Origin: Selaginella moellendorffii
Lineage: Eukaryota; Streptophyta; Lycopodiopsida; Selaginellales; Selaginellaceae
Assembly (NCBI RefSeq): GCF_000143415.4
Contig: NW_003314288.1
Location: 22,002 to 86,001, forward strand
Reading direction: 5' to 3'
Length of the DNA: 64,000 nt
In this document: positions 12,151-23,087 of the stretch, in pieces
How the letters are laid out: each line of letters opens with the position of its first letter
Numbering within the stretch: the first letter of the stretch is position 1
Notes under the pieces: model-generated
What the model was told of the DNA's origin: nothing
Seen by the model: the letters and a program-made list of their open reading frames with translations, nothing else
Database searches by the model: none
Position numbers and translations under genes: made by a program

Positions 12151-12995
12151 ACTAGACTCCCATGTTCTAAGTCCTTTATGTCAACATAGGCATCAAGAAC
12201 ACTGGTGAAGCATACAAAGACTTTTGCTTCCATCACTTTTATTTCCTTATTACTTTCTCGTAATTTCCTATTTTGATCCTCTCTTTCCTTTTCCAATCCC
12301 TCTAACAGTCTTTGTGTTGCCCAACTCAAGGAGGAGTATGCCAAACCCTTTGAATTTGATCTATCGTTTGACTTTCTTGCATTGTCTGAGCATTAAGCCA
12401 CTACAATCGCAAAAAGACCTCCTTTGTTCAGTGTTTTCTAAGTTTAAAGCCTCTATAATCATTCATGATTCCTAGTGCTAGACATGTTTGAAATTCATAA
12501 ATGATTTTCTCCCAGCTTTTTTTAAAGCCAAAGAGTGATAGTTTATCCCACTGTGGTCGCCAAAAGTGAGTAAGGCTTTTTTTGCCTATACTTGTGTTCT
12601 CGCCCCTGCTTGCAAAATAGTGACAAATAAATAGAGATGAGAACCTAGAAGAAGAGAAGCAAAAAGAGAAGATTGAAAATAAAATTAAGCTTCAAACCCT
12701 AAAGGCGTGAGTATGGATAAGCATATATCAGTCTCTCAACTTTACATTACACAAATAATCATAAATGAAAAAAAAGATGGTTAATTCAATGAAAATGCAT
12801 ATAACAGTGTTTCCTAGCACTTATAAATGCTATTTATATACTTTTAACTATTTCACACTTGTTTATGACAAGCGTTGCCTAAGTCAGGTCTTTCTTCTTT
12901 AAATGCCTAAGATTAAATGTAACTCTATTTCACCTAAGCTTCTTTCTTTTGCTCTACCTAAAAAGATATATAAGATAAAATATTTACCTCTTCAT
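12151..12995. other. no gene seen
   Basis: AT-rich, only small frames without motifs. A minus-strand frame at 12144-12344 contains a short charged helix-like stretch but nothing recognisable. Confidence 0.4.
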
Positions 12996-13004
12996 CACCC
13001 GCTT

Positions 13005-13200
13005 GATCCGAGGGGTAGGGTGTCAAGCAACTTAAGCTAATGAATTCTAAATAGATTACAAAATCATACCACATGTTAAGATTAATATCTGGTATGTTGA
13101 GTTTGCCTCAAATTGGGCTTGACCCAAGGAGTAAGGTGTCAAGGGAGCGGCACTCTCGGGAGAGTTATGGCTCTCAACTTTCGTTCATGAGTGCTTATTT
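13005..13200 (+). mobile_element. Cassandra internal-region remnant
   Basis: It carries the same blocks as the internal part of the Cassandra copy at 670-874: GAGGGGTAGGGTGTCAAG (13012-13026 region), then a GGGCTTGACCCAAGG block, AGTAAGGTGTCAAGGGAGCGG and the end of the internal region with the CTCTCAACTTTCGTTCATGAG block. LTRs with the 5S-like part are missing. Confidence 0.7.
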
Positions 13201-13427
13201 GAACTTAAGTTAATAAATTCTAAACAAGTTGTCATAGCTAAGGAAGAATTTTCTAGTGTATTTGATGTCAATTTCACATAAATTCTTCTTAGCTAGATTA
13301 CAAGGCATTCTCTATGGATCAATATCAAGTGAGCCTCTTTTGCCACTAGGTGGTTCAAGAAGATATATGACTTTGGCAAGTCATGTCATTAACCTGAAGC
13401 AAGAAATCAAAACTCAAATGCACACAC

Positions 13428-13580
<153 letters not shown>

Positions 13581-13584
13581 TATG

Positions 13585-13980
13585 AGCATGTTTAAAAGAA
13601 TGCATATAATTTTGGACCCCTACTAATAGAGCCTATAGGGCATCTTGAGAGGTTTGTGTCACATGGCTTGGCATTTCTATTTACTGTACAATCTTCAATT
13701 TGAGTATCCAAATGAATTTAGTGGACTAACTAAAAGTTATAAGCACTTAGATTGCTGAAATTAGTCTGCAAATTCTTTCTTATCTTTTGTGGCATTCATG
13801 CATCCCTTTGGCCTTGATGTTGGTTCCCTGCCCTATTCCAAAGTGGTAGAGGCTACAAGGTATGTGAGATTTGCAATTTCTTTCTCACTCTTCCATATTG
13901 TAGCACAAACTAATTTTTAGAATTGTTTGATATTTGACTAGATATAATTTTAATAAGAAAAATATTGTTTAGTGGCCCTT
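13585..13980. other. no gene seen
   Basis: Unassigned AT-rich sequence without motifs. Confidence 0.4.
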
Positions 13981-13984
13981 TGCG

Positions 13985-14115
13985 CCAGCTCCAACCCCTC
14001 TAGCAACAGTGGCAACTGTTGTCAAACCACTCTAGCTGGTAGTGCTGCTTTGTGATTCCTCCCACGTCCATGCTCCATGGCCAGCATCATCACAAACATG
14101 GCAAGCATGAGATGT
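13985..14115 (-). pseudogene. decayed copy of the small Cys/Trp-rich peptide gene
   Basis: This stretch matches 15798-15930 at most bases. The minus strand still shows a WFDNSCHCC-type core but with an in-frame TAG just after it, where the intact copy continues with QRGWSW. The N-terminal signal region is eroded and frameshifted. It is a broken paralogue of the gene at 15795-15974. Confidence 0.7.
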
Positions 14116-14814
14116 CCAGACTATAGAAGGCTTTGATTTCATCATAGTTGTTTGTTGTCTATGCCTTTGCAAAGGTGCATAATCCCAGTTTGTGGAGGTC
14201 CTGGCATGTCTGGTTTAGGCTACAATCTTTTGGTTCTCCGAACATCTTCCCATTTACCTAGAACCACCTATTAAGGAAAATGGGTTGCCAGGCTATTCTT
14301 TGGAATGGGGCTGTTTTTGGAACAGCTTGCATTTGAGTTGACACCAGTTTTTTTAAGAATGTACATATTTTTAACTTTGCATATGAAAGTTTATTTGGTG
14401 CCCAATTTGGGTGTCTATCAAGTGTGTTCATGATGATTTAGAAGGTCCTTAAAGAACTAGTTACGTAGTGACATTCTCCATGGTTAGTTCCCTAGCATGA
14501 GCATCCACATGAAGATTTTGAAGAGGAGCACTTTGCATTGTTCTTCAATATCTATGATTTCTTTGTGGTTAGGTAATGTGGCAAATCACCAGTCCAATTT
14601 AGCTCTGCCTCTCAAGACACATGAGAGCCATTCCAAACATATGTCCTAATGAGCTAGTTCATTTTGTAGCTCATTCTTTGGTCCATATTCCAGCACAATG
14701 CCAAGAACTAGATTGCACTGAGTATAATGTTATTCACGATTATGCAGCGCATTGAGAAAGATAGTTTCCTGCTTTCAAACATGTTCTCTTGATCATTTCC
14801 TGATTTCAATCTGT
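14116..14814. other. no gene seen
   Basis: No open frame with motifs and no clear match to other parts of the window. Confidence 0.4.
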
Positions 14815-14822
14815 CTTCCACC

Positions 14823-15393
14823 CATAGTTGCCGGAAAACGTATGAAACTAAAAAAACGTAACGTTTTAAACGCGTTAAAAAACGCCGTTCCTATTTGCAA
14901 AAAGAGACAAAGGTTTCTTTAGGGTTTTTTTAGGGTTTCTTCAGGGTTCATGTAGTTATGGCAGGAATTGGAGGACGCCGCGAATGCTGGAGCTGGAAGT
15001 ATGTGATACGAGTAGAGTGGCACTGGACATGTAAGTATTGTCATGAGATTCACACTGGGGGAGCGGAACCAGTGCGAGCACATCTTGCTGGAGTTCAGGC
15101 AAGAGGTGTGAAAACGTGCAAGGCAATGAGGGAGATCCCTTATGAAGTTCTTAAAAAAGCTTGCAGCAGTTTTTCCGATTTCGAGCTAGCATCTTCTTTC
15201 ATTTGTTTTAGTATGTTATTTGGTTGGGTTTTATAAACTTAATATCAGATTAAAGTGTCTTTAGTAAATATTAGTGTTTTCTTAATCATCTTAGGCTTTA
15301 ACATGTAAACGTTTGATTGTCCTGAAAAAAACGTTTTAAACGGCATTTAAACGTGGACACGTTCGAACGTTTGCACGTCTAGCTGCAACTATG
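14823..15393 (+). mobile_element. non-autonomous hAT-type element carrying a BED finger exon
   Basis: The element is bounded by inverted ends CATAGTTGC / GCAACTATG and by a perfect 8-bp target duplication CTTCCACC (14815-14822 and 15394-15401), as expected for hAT transposons. Subterminal AACGTTTTAAACG motifs occur near both ends (about 14857-14875 and 15331-15345), in keeping with transposase-binding repeats. The 571-bp element is far too short for a transposase and contains only a short frame with a BED-type zinc finger. Confidence 0.85.
14958..15236 (+). CDS. 92-aa BED-type zinc-finger protein inside the hAT element
   Basis: The frame begins at an ATG and its first 70 residues follow the plant BED finger pattern of hAT transposases. 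There is a tryptophan before a C-x2-C pair (WTCKYC), then a GG(A)xxVRAHLAG segment with its histidine, GVKTC and an IPYEVL block. BED fingers bind DNA, usually the transposon ends. The catalytic RNase-H-like part and dimerisation domain are absent; the last about 20 residues are hydrophobic and run into non-coding DNA. It may be a cut-down transposase exon, translated or not. Expression is not shown. Confidence 0.55.
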   Translation: MAGIGGRRECWSWKYVIRVEWHWTCKYCHEIHTGGAEPVRAHLAGVQARGVKTCKAMREIPYEVLKKACSSFSDFELASSFICFSMLFGWVL

Positions 15394-15401
15394 CTTCCAC
15401 C

Positions 15402-15794
15402 TCACTAGACAATCATGCTTGGAGACACTCCACTTGCCCGAGACCCCTTTCCATTGATGGTGGACAATATCATTTGCACTCTCCCCAATATGATCTTTAG
15501 ACAAATCTTCAAGGCAAGAAGACTATTCCCCATCGTCACCCCCGAATATGAGGAACTCCCAGATCTCCATTGTGCCAAGCCAGTCCATATTATCCAAATG
15601 GAGAAGAAGATGGCAAACATAACCCTTATGTGGACAATTTATATATTATTGCTAGAACTCATCCAGCATTGCACGATACAGAAAGCACATTATCAGTGTC
15701 TTTATTCTTGTTTCCAGACTTTGGCACTGCAGAATGATGAAATCAATTACAATGCTGATTCTTAACTTGGGCTTACCCCGTGAAACGAGAGGTT
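15402..15794. other. no assignable gene
   Basis: A plus-strand frame at 15415-15765 (116 residues) has no motif I recognise and no codon pattern arguing for a gene. The minus strand across the 3' part is the downstream flank of the small peptide gene. Confidence 0.35.
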
Positions 15795-15974
15795 TCAGTT
15801 GCGCCAGCTCCAACCCCTCTGGCAACGGTGGCAACTATTGTCATACCAATACCACCCCGACTGGCAGCGCTGGGCAGCAGCCTTTGCGATTCCTTCCACG
15901 TCCACGCCCATGGCCAGCATCATCACAAACATGGCGAGTGCCAAAAACAACACGAATAAAGCCTTGTTCTCCAT
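15795..15974 (-). CDS. putative small secreted Cys/Trp-rich peptide, 59 aa
   Basis: From the ATG at 15974 the frame encodes 59 residues. Residues 5-23 form a strongly hydrophobic Leu/Phe/Met/Ala segment that looks like a signal peptide. An Ala-rich stretch near 30-34 is a likely cleavage area. A short tail holds three cysteines (residues 37, 48 and 51) and several tryptophans (SGWYWYDNSCHRC, RGWSW). An in-frame ATG seven codons upstream is also possible. A TATAAATAT-like motif on the minus strand (15991-15999) is too close to the ATG to be a normal TATA box for this start. I do not recognise the family; an extracellular or antimicrobial role is only a guess from the form. A broken copy lies at 13985-14115. 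Confidence 0.5.
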   Translation of the reverse strand: MENKALFVLFLALAMFVMMLAMGVDVEGIAKAAAQRCQSGWYWYDNSCHRCQRGWSWRN

Positions 15975-16033
15975 GATTTGCTGACGGCTCATATTTATAG
16001 TTCGAGGCAGCTACAGGGACTCTGTAGTCAAGT

Positions 16034-16104
16034 TCCGTGTTTGGGAATTTCTTTTTTTTTTCCAGCATTATAAAAAAAAAAGAGAAGAAATTCCGAAACA
16101 CGGA
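16034..16104. repeat. 20-bp inverted repeat with short loop
   Basis: Arms 16034-16053 and 16085-16104 are reverse complements at 19 of 20 positions (TCCGTGTTT...). They are separated by a 31-bp poly-T/poly-A-containing loop, upstream of the small peptide gene and of the PPR pseudogene. It could be a foldback or a miniature element remnant. Confidence 0.75.
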
Positions 16105-16464
16105 TAAGGACTGGGTTTTAGGTATGGAACGAGCAATCATAGATTAAACCATAACAAGCTTACTAGCAGCAAAAAGGTTGTTGTCGTCACGTTTGGGAGG
16201 AATCGCACCTCGAGGATGGCGCTGGTATGGATCGTAAGTTTCCTCTCGGGGATTATTTAGCAATTTATAATTCAAACCGTGATAACTATGAAGAACAAGT
16301 GACCACCGTTTCCTTTTTACAGAAACGAGCAGAAATCCAATTGCCCCATATGAAATGCCACCTTTGGAAACGCTTATTCGCCATTGACAAATCAAAGCTC
16401 TATCTTGTCAGTCGAGAGAGTTTACTGTATTCCAGGAAAACGCCGGTAAAAGCAAAGGAAACGA

Positions 16465-18197
16465 TTGATGAGAGGAATCACTATCACGCAGACGTACCAA
16501 TTGAAGCCTCTAGAACAGGCCGTGGACGATCTAGAGCGGCGTGCATCGTCGCTCGACGACGACTACGCGCAACTCCTCACAGCTTGCATCCAGGAAAGAG
16601 ATTTGCGCCAGGCTCCACGCGCTCATCCTTGGCAGCAGCCACCACCAATCCAACAGGTACCTCGCAAATCTTCTCATACAGCTCTATGGAAGGTGCGAGC
16701 GCGCGGATCGAGCATGGTTTATCAGCATCCACGAGCCCAACAGATTCTCCTGGAACTTGATGCTTGGCGCTTATGCCCAGAATGGGTATCTCGAGGAAGC
16801 AAAAGAGCTGTTTGACCAGATGCCACAAAGGGATCTTGTTGCATGGGTCACTGTTATCTCGGCTCTGCAAACCGGGGAAACGTGGAGGAATGCCAAGCAT
16901 TGTTTGATCAGGTTCCAGAATGGGATGTAGTTTGCTGGAACTCGCTACTTACAGCATATGCCCATAACGGATCAAGCAAGCCAGGTCTTTGATGGAATGC
17001 TAGAACACAACATAGTTTCTTGGACTGTTATGGTTACTGGGTATGCAAGAAAAGGTCTTGTTAACGATGCGCTAAATTGGTTTATGAGAATCCCCGAAAC
17101 CAACGAGCTGGGATGGACTGTTCTTGTCACTGCATATGCCCAGCTTGGGCATATTGAAAAAGCCAAGGAGCTTTTCAGTAAAATGGCACACCGCGACTTA
17201 ATCTCGTGGAACGCAATGCTAGCGGCAACGTCCAGCCTGCAAGAAGCGGGGTCTCTGTTTGATGCCATGTCACAGAGGAACGTTGCATCGTGGTCGGCAA
17301 TGATCACAGCACTGGCTGAGAGAAACCAGCTTGAAGAAGCTCGCATTCTCTTCGATCGAGCTCCTTATCACGATGACGTGGTGTGGACTGCCATGATTTT
17401 GGCCTACTCCAACCACGGCCACCTCGAAGAAGCCCTGAAGATGTTTGCACGGATGCCACAGTGCGATCTCGTCGCTTGGACGGCAATGGTGGCGGCAATT
17501 GCTTTGCACGGGAGCTTGATCGATGCCAGAGCCTTGTTCGACAAAATGCCACAGCATGATAGCGTCACGTGGAACACGATGCTGGGAGCTTACATCCAGA
17601 GCAATTGCCTCGTCCAAGCATGGGAGCTCTTCGCGGCCATGCCAGTGAGAGACACAGCGAGCTGGAACGCAATCCTTGCCGCGAGCACTCAAAGGGGGAA
17701 TCTCTTGCAGGTCGGGAAGATCTTCTCCACATTTTTGTTGTGGAACGCGCTGATCCATGGCTGCGCACAGAATGGCCATGAGCAAAAAGCTGCTGAGTTC
17801 TTTGGCAGCATGGCGATGGAGGGCGAGGCGAGAAACGTGATAAGTTTCCAGGCAATTCTCCTGACTTGCTATCACGGTGGGAAGCTCTGTGTGGCACTCG
17901 ACTACTTTTGATCTATGGTGGCCGAGTACAGCATTTCTCCAAATGTGATTCACTTCCAGGTGATGGCAGATGGTGCTGGGACAAGCCAGGCTGGTTGCCG
18001 AGGCTGAAGGCCTGCTGCTGGTGATGCCCTTCCAGCCGCATTTCCTCGCGTGGAAGAGCTTGATCAGCGCTTGCAAAGTTCATGGTAGCGGTAAGAACAT
18101 CGATGTTGCAGCTTGTGCTGCAGAGAAACTCTTGGAGATGAAACCAGGGGACTCTGATGCTCTACGTGCTCATGTCAAATCTGAAAAGCAGCTGTGA
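16465..18197 (+). pseudogene. PLS-class PPR protein with E-type end, frameshifted
   Basis: Most of a plant pentatricopeptide-repeat protein is readable. It has an N-terminal LLTACIQ block, a RLHALILGSSHH block, at least nine PPR motifs (VSWTVMVTGYARKG, VAWTAMVAAIALHG, FDKMPQ and similar), and an E-domain-like end at 17970-18197 (AEAEGLL, MPFQPHFLAWKSLISACKVHG, AACAAEKLLEMKPGD). The frame must be shifted near 16605, near 16868, near 16980 and near 17965, and TGA at 17909 interrupts it. Such proteins normally bind organelle RNA and guide splicing or C-to-U editing. Here the breaks make a functional product unlikely unless they are sequence errors. No DYW domain follows. Confidence 0.85.
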
Positions 18198-18272
18198 TGA
18201 GTCCATTTGGCCAGTTAACTTTCTATCAATGTAACATATGCGAAAGTACAATATTAAAGAAATAAATATCTA

Positions 18273-18660
18273 TGTGAGGGCCAAGTGTATGGCTATGCTG
18301 CCATATATTAATATTAGTATAATGGGATTTTGGTAGCTGTCGGATTGATTTCAATCCGGACCATTCGCTCCTATATATAAATTAGGGTTCTTGGGCTAAT
18401 TAAAATGCATATTTTTTGTATTCTCTTTCCATATTCCAAGCATTCACATTGGTGGAAGTGAGGGGCACCTTTGATTGTCCCTAAGAAGTGCTTGAATTTG
18501 GGATTTTGGTTTAGATCTTAGTTTTTTCCATTTCCTTCTTTTTGTTGTTCCCTTTTAGGATTTTGGTTTAGATCTAGCTTTTTGTATTGTCTAGATCTAC
18601 CATTTCCTTCTAGTTTTTTGTCATTTCTCTTCTTTTGCTCTTTCTTTTTCGTTCACTTTA
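18273..18660 (+). mobile_element. short LTR plus leader of the second gypsy family
   Basis: Sequence 18273-18448 begins TGTGAGGGCC and ends CATTCACA and matches, in reverse, the LTR at 37975-38142. A conserved TTGGTGGAAGTGAGG (18449-18463) follows as in the copy at 42755-42768, marking the probable primer site. The pyrimidine-rich leader then stops abruptly at about 18662, where LARD-like DNA begins. Confidence 0.7.
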
Positions 18661-18728
18661 TGTCAGATAAACCCTCAAAGAAACAAGGTACCATCTCAAG
18701 CTTAGTATAATGGACCACTATCAAGAAT

Positions 18729-18953
18729 CTAGTGCAAACGTCGAGCATTATCCCAAAAATGATATGTGGCAATCATCGTGAAGTGATTGAACCAATAGTA
18801 CACATCATCCTTAGGATTCCTGCGAAAGAACTCTAGCCGAATGCGAGGATTGACACCAAGAGGAGGAGGAGTTCTACCACATGCCATGAATGCCGCCATC
18901 AATTGAGTTTGGTTGTTCAATTGCAAGTGCATAGCATCAAGCAATTGGACCAA
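18729..18953 (-). pseudogene. gypsy gag N-terminal fragment
   Basis: The minus strand encodes a gag-like stretch with LxxQxxLMAAF and LEFFRRNPKDDVYYWFNHF. The same block, more broken, is found at about 36445-36700 and 42290-42560, so it belongs to the family with 168-bp LTRs. It lies between two pieces of LARD-like DNA. Confidence 0.7.
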
Positions 18954-18984
18954 CTGCTACTTCAGAGTCAAAGGAGGAGATTGT

Positions 18985-21900
18985 TGTTTGCCCATTGAGG
19001 TGTTGAAAAGGGTTATAGTATTCACTTACTATGGCTTGTTAGTGAATCTATTAACACTTGGAGTAAATTATTGAATAGAGAAGTTAAAACATTGACATTG
19101 CTAGCATTTGTGTTAGTAGAAGTGGCATTGTAGTTTTGAGTGATGAAGAATTTTCCTTAGATCTTGATTTTCTATGTCATTTTTCTTGTTAGTGTTTTAG
19201 CTTTACATTGGATCTTGAAGATGGTTGAAGAAAAGTGTTAATTCAATATGGATATTCAAAGATATGGTCTTTGTGATCAAGCCTTGGATGTTTATTTATA
19301 TTTCGCAGATGTTGGTGTTGGATGTCATAAATATAGGCAAGATTTCGATGCTTAAATATGCTACTAGGTCATAAAACTTTGTGTTAATATGTGAAGTTGT
19401 TAGTAGGAGGAAGTTAGTTGAGTCTTGAAAGTTTATATTCCTAAACTTAGAGTCATTATTTCTTTAGGATGAAAGATTTCCACAAATTTTCTTAGACTTT
19501 TTCAATAACTAATATGTTGATCATTTTTGCCTGAAAACCATTCCACTTTTGTAAGTTAGTATAAATTAGTGAACTTCGGTTATGTAGCACACGTGGTTTT
19601 GACCTTTTATCCTATGGTGATTTACCATAGGATAACACCACGAAGCGGAACCTAAGCCCTCTTTATACCATGTGACACATGCCACATGTCATATGCCACA
19701 TGTCCAAAGGACAGTGGTGCGGAACCCAAGGTTCAGGGCCTTGGGCCACTGAATGAAGGAACGGTGCCAAACTCCCAAGCATAGAGCCAAGAAGTGACGG
19801 AACCGAACCATGGAGCAACTCCCGAGCATACAGCCCAAGGAGTGAAGGGACAGGAGCCTGGAGCGACTTGGAACAGTCCTAGAGCAACTAGCATCTCAAT
19901 GCCAGGACCAGCACGCAAAACGGAGCCAAACGGAGTCTAGCTCTATTTCAGCATACTGGTGGCCTAACGCGAGGATATAGGTACCCCACCAACTAGCATG
20001 GTATGGAACTTGGGCTTAGACCTAAGCCAAACACAGAACAAGGACAGGCACACAAGTGAAAGCTAGACTATGCCTTAGGTTGGTTGGCCATGCCCAACCT
20101 ACCCACTATTTCTACTATACATTTAGAACCCCTTATAACCCCCCCCTGAGGAACACACACTTTGGGCTTTCACCTCAAGCCTCCTTTAGTACCAGGAGTT
20201 AGTTTTTGGTCGAAACTTACTAAATATGGAATATCCCTAGATTGTGAATTTAGACACGGGATGAACACCATTGTGTTCAGGCCGATCTCTACATTCCGTA
20301 GATGTGCCAAATGAGCAAATCTGGACACTTTCCATAAATAGCATTTGGGACCGAAATGAGACTAACACAAAGGGCATGATAGCGAAGGTGTTTGGCAGAC
20401 ACGGTAAGCTATCATACAGCGATATTGAGGGACCAATCTCAATACGTGAGGGTTCTTGTCAAGCTAGTGCAAGACAGAGCAAAAGAGAACTAACAAGCTG
20501 GGCCAAGTATGCTCAGCTAAATAAACACTTAGGAATTCCTTCCTTCTCCTCATCTGGCCAAGTACAGATGCTAAGCCCAGTTTACTAACACTTGAACAAG
20601 AGGGACTAATAAAGGGAACCAACAATACCAACCTCCTGCCATCGTGGCAGTAAGGTAAGAGTGTCCGTAAGGACTGGCTGACAGGTAACTTTCGATACCC
20701 GAAGTCACATTCGCGACAGGTTAGCTTAGACCTTAGTATGTAGTTTGTATGACCCGAAAGGGATATTAACTTTTGAGGGTAAAGCAATTAAGTTGGATAG
20801 AGTTTAGAGTTAGTGTAAAAAAGTGGTTACGCTTTTCTAGAAAAATAACCCTTGCACATTTCATCTGTAGCGTTATGTTAGGTGGTAAGTTGCACTTTGC
20901 ATTTCATTAGACTTTATGAGAGTAGTAAGCTTTCACTGATCTTGATTTGGTCTTGGTGTCCTTGCACCTTAGCTAAGGATGGTGATATCCAACTTAGTTA
21001 TTTATAGTTAAAATGTTGGTACCCATACTATGGTTTTATCTATGAGGAGGTTGTGTCCTAATATGAGTCCATCTCATGGTTTTCACTTTAGTTTCGGCTA
21101 AGTGTTGATCATGTATAGCTAGCCTCTTCAAGGCATGCTCAAAGCTATTAGCTAAATGTGGTTATTTAGTTCGTATTTGTTTATGTGCCTATATCTCGTA
21201 CCTGAGGTATTACATTCATATTGGACAAGTGTATAACTTGATGACATGAGTTTAGTGTTTGGGTCTTGTGAAGGTAAGTTGAAGAGTGATTGTTAGTTGC
21301 TTTGCAACTAGTAATTATTTGTAGATTTTGTCTAGGACTATTGACACTTTCTTTGCTCAATGAAGATTTATCAGTGATGGGCTTGTTTTGCCAAATGGTG
21401 TTGCAAAAAATCATGTCATTAGACTTATATAGTTTGTATATCGACTCTACTTTTATTGATATTATTTTGTTACATTTAGTCCGTGGTGTTGGATTTCATT
21501 GAGTCTTGGATATGGTGAAACACTCCTTGATGATGTGTTATCTGAAACTAAGTATTATTGAAGAATTGGTTTCAGATATTGATTAAGGTATCTTTAACTT
21601 TAGTTAGTAGAGAGCTTTGAGTAGTGATTCGTTTTTGTCTTCTTTTAGCTTTGTTCTAGTGTTGATAGCATTGAAGTGATGCCTTATCATTGATATTATT
21701 AATGTTGAGATTCGAATGAAATGAAATATCTCTCTTTAAGATTGATATTGACTTTCATTAGTCTTGATGAAGATAGTGTTGATGATTTGGCTATAGCTTT
21801 GTATTATTGGCATTTGTGCATTTGTTAGTTAACAACTATACTGACGTTCAAAGAAACTGAGTGGCAGGTTTGAGTTAGTTATATTCTAGGTTGGATTATT

Positions 21901-23087
21901 TAGTAGGGGTTGAGTGTTAGCTTTTCCTTGAAAAATGATTTAATCATAAACTATGCTAGCTTTACGAGAGGAAAAGTTAGTGATCAATATTGGAATGTTT
22001 GAATCCTTGTTGGATTTGAATTGGGATATATTGACCATTAATGATGCTTGTTATGAAATAAATTACGTTTTGCTATAGAAGATAGATTCATGGAGGATCA
22101 GTTTGATGATCACTTGTTAAGCATAACTTTGTTGTATTTGGCTTTTGGATTGATGTAGATATGCTCTTCATTAGTTTTCCATTATGAGGTTTAACTTATG
22201 GATGTGTTGAGGAGGATATTATGGGTTGTACCATGATTTCTTCTTCAACATTGAAGTTAGTTCATGTGAGACTCATGATCATTATTAAGCACGACTTGGC
22301 TATATGCTTCTTCAAGCTTTTGGTTCTTTGAGTTTTTATGCTTATTGTTCTATTTATTAGAAGTTGTTGGGGAAGGTATTTTGGCTCATAGCTTCGATGT
22401 AAACTTCATAATGCAAAACTAATTGAAGAGCATTTCTACATCAATCCAAAAGCCAAACATAACAAAACTATACTCAATAAATGATTACCAAACCAATCCT
22501 TGAAGTTAATATTTACATTTGGCAATCATTGGTGATGATTGACTGTCATCTAGGATAATTGATTATCCTTGTTAAAGGTTTTGCTAAATTGTTGTTGATA
22601 TAAAATGATTTGAAATTCTTCAGATTGGTGAATTCTTTCTTCAACAATGGTTATGCATATTTAATTTGATAGGATGATTAATGATCTTTTATGATAGTTA
22701 GTAATTCTCTTTGATGGCTTATGGTTATTCACAATACCACATATTCTTTATGATTTGCTCTGGATTGGTCTTTTGGGTTTGAGACATTGGTAAGATATTA
22801 TTGATGCTTGCTTAAGCAACTCAAGTTCTTTCGTATTGTTGACTGGGATCTATTTAGATTGACTAGTGCGATAGTTGATATGAATAAGTGTTTGTTTGCT
22901 TTGCAATATTCATTTTATTCTTATTTGATTGTTATTCGAGTTAGTTCTGATAGATTTGGATGTTATTTCCTTCAGGTGATACATTTGCAAGTATTTTGCT
23001 TGCTAGTCGATGATACTTATGTTCTTTGAGTTATGTTACACAAGTTTTTTGGCACGCTATCTACAATTTTTGATAGTTAAGTGTTAT
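18985..23087 (+). mobile_element. LARD-like internal region, plus orientation, with nested solo LTR
   Basis: It runs antiparallel to the internal region at 2900-5960 (for example TTGCCCATTGAGGTGTTG and GTGTTGGATGTCATAAATATAGG). A short piece at about 22400-22500 is inverted with respect to its surroundings. A complete LTR of the same family is inserted at 19583-20718. No coding frame is conserved. Confidence 0.75.
19583..20718 (-). mobile_element. solo LTR of the LARD-like family
   Basis: A complete 1136-bp LTR, TGTAGCACAC to GCGACA on the plus strand, is flanked by a perfect 5-bp duplication GGTTA (19578-19582 and 20719-20723). No internal region is present, so a full element inserted here and then lost its middle by recombination between LTRs. 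The host DNA is itself internal DNA of the same family. Confidence 0.9.

Noticed and set aside
15991-15999. TATA box for the micropeptide gene
   Set aside because: It would place transcription start inside the coding part; retained only as a remark.
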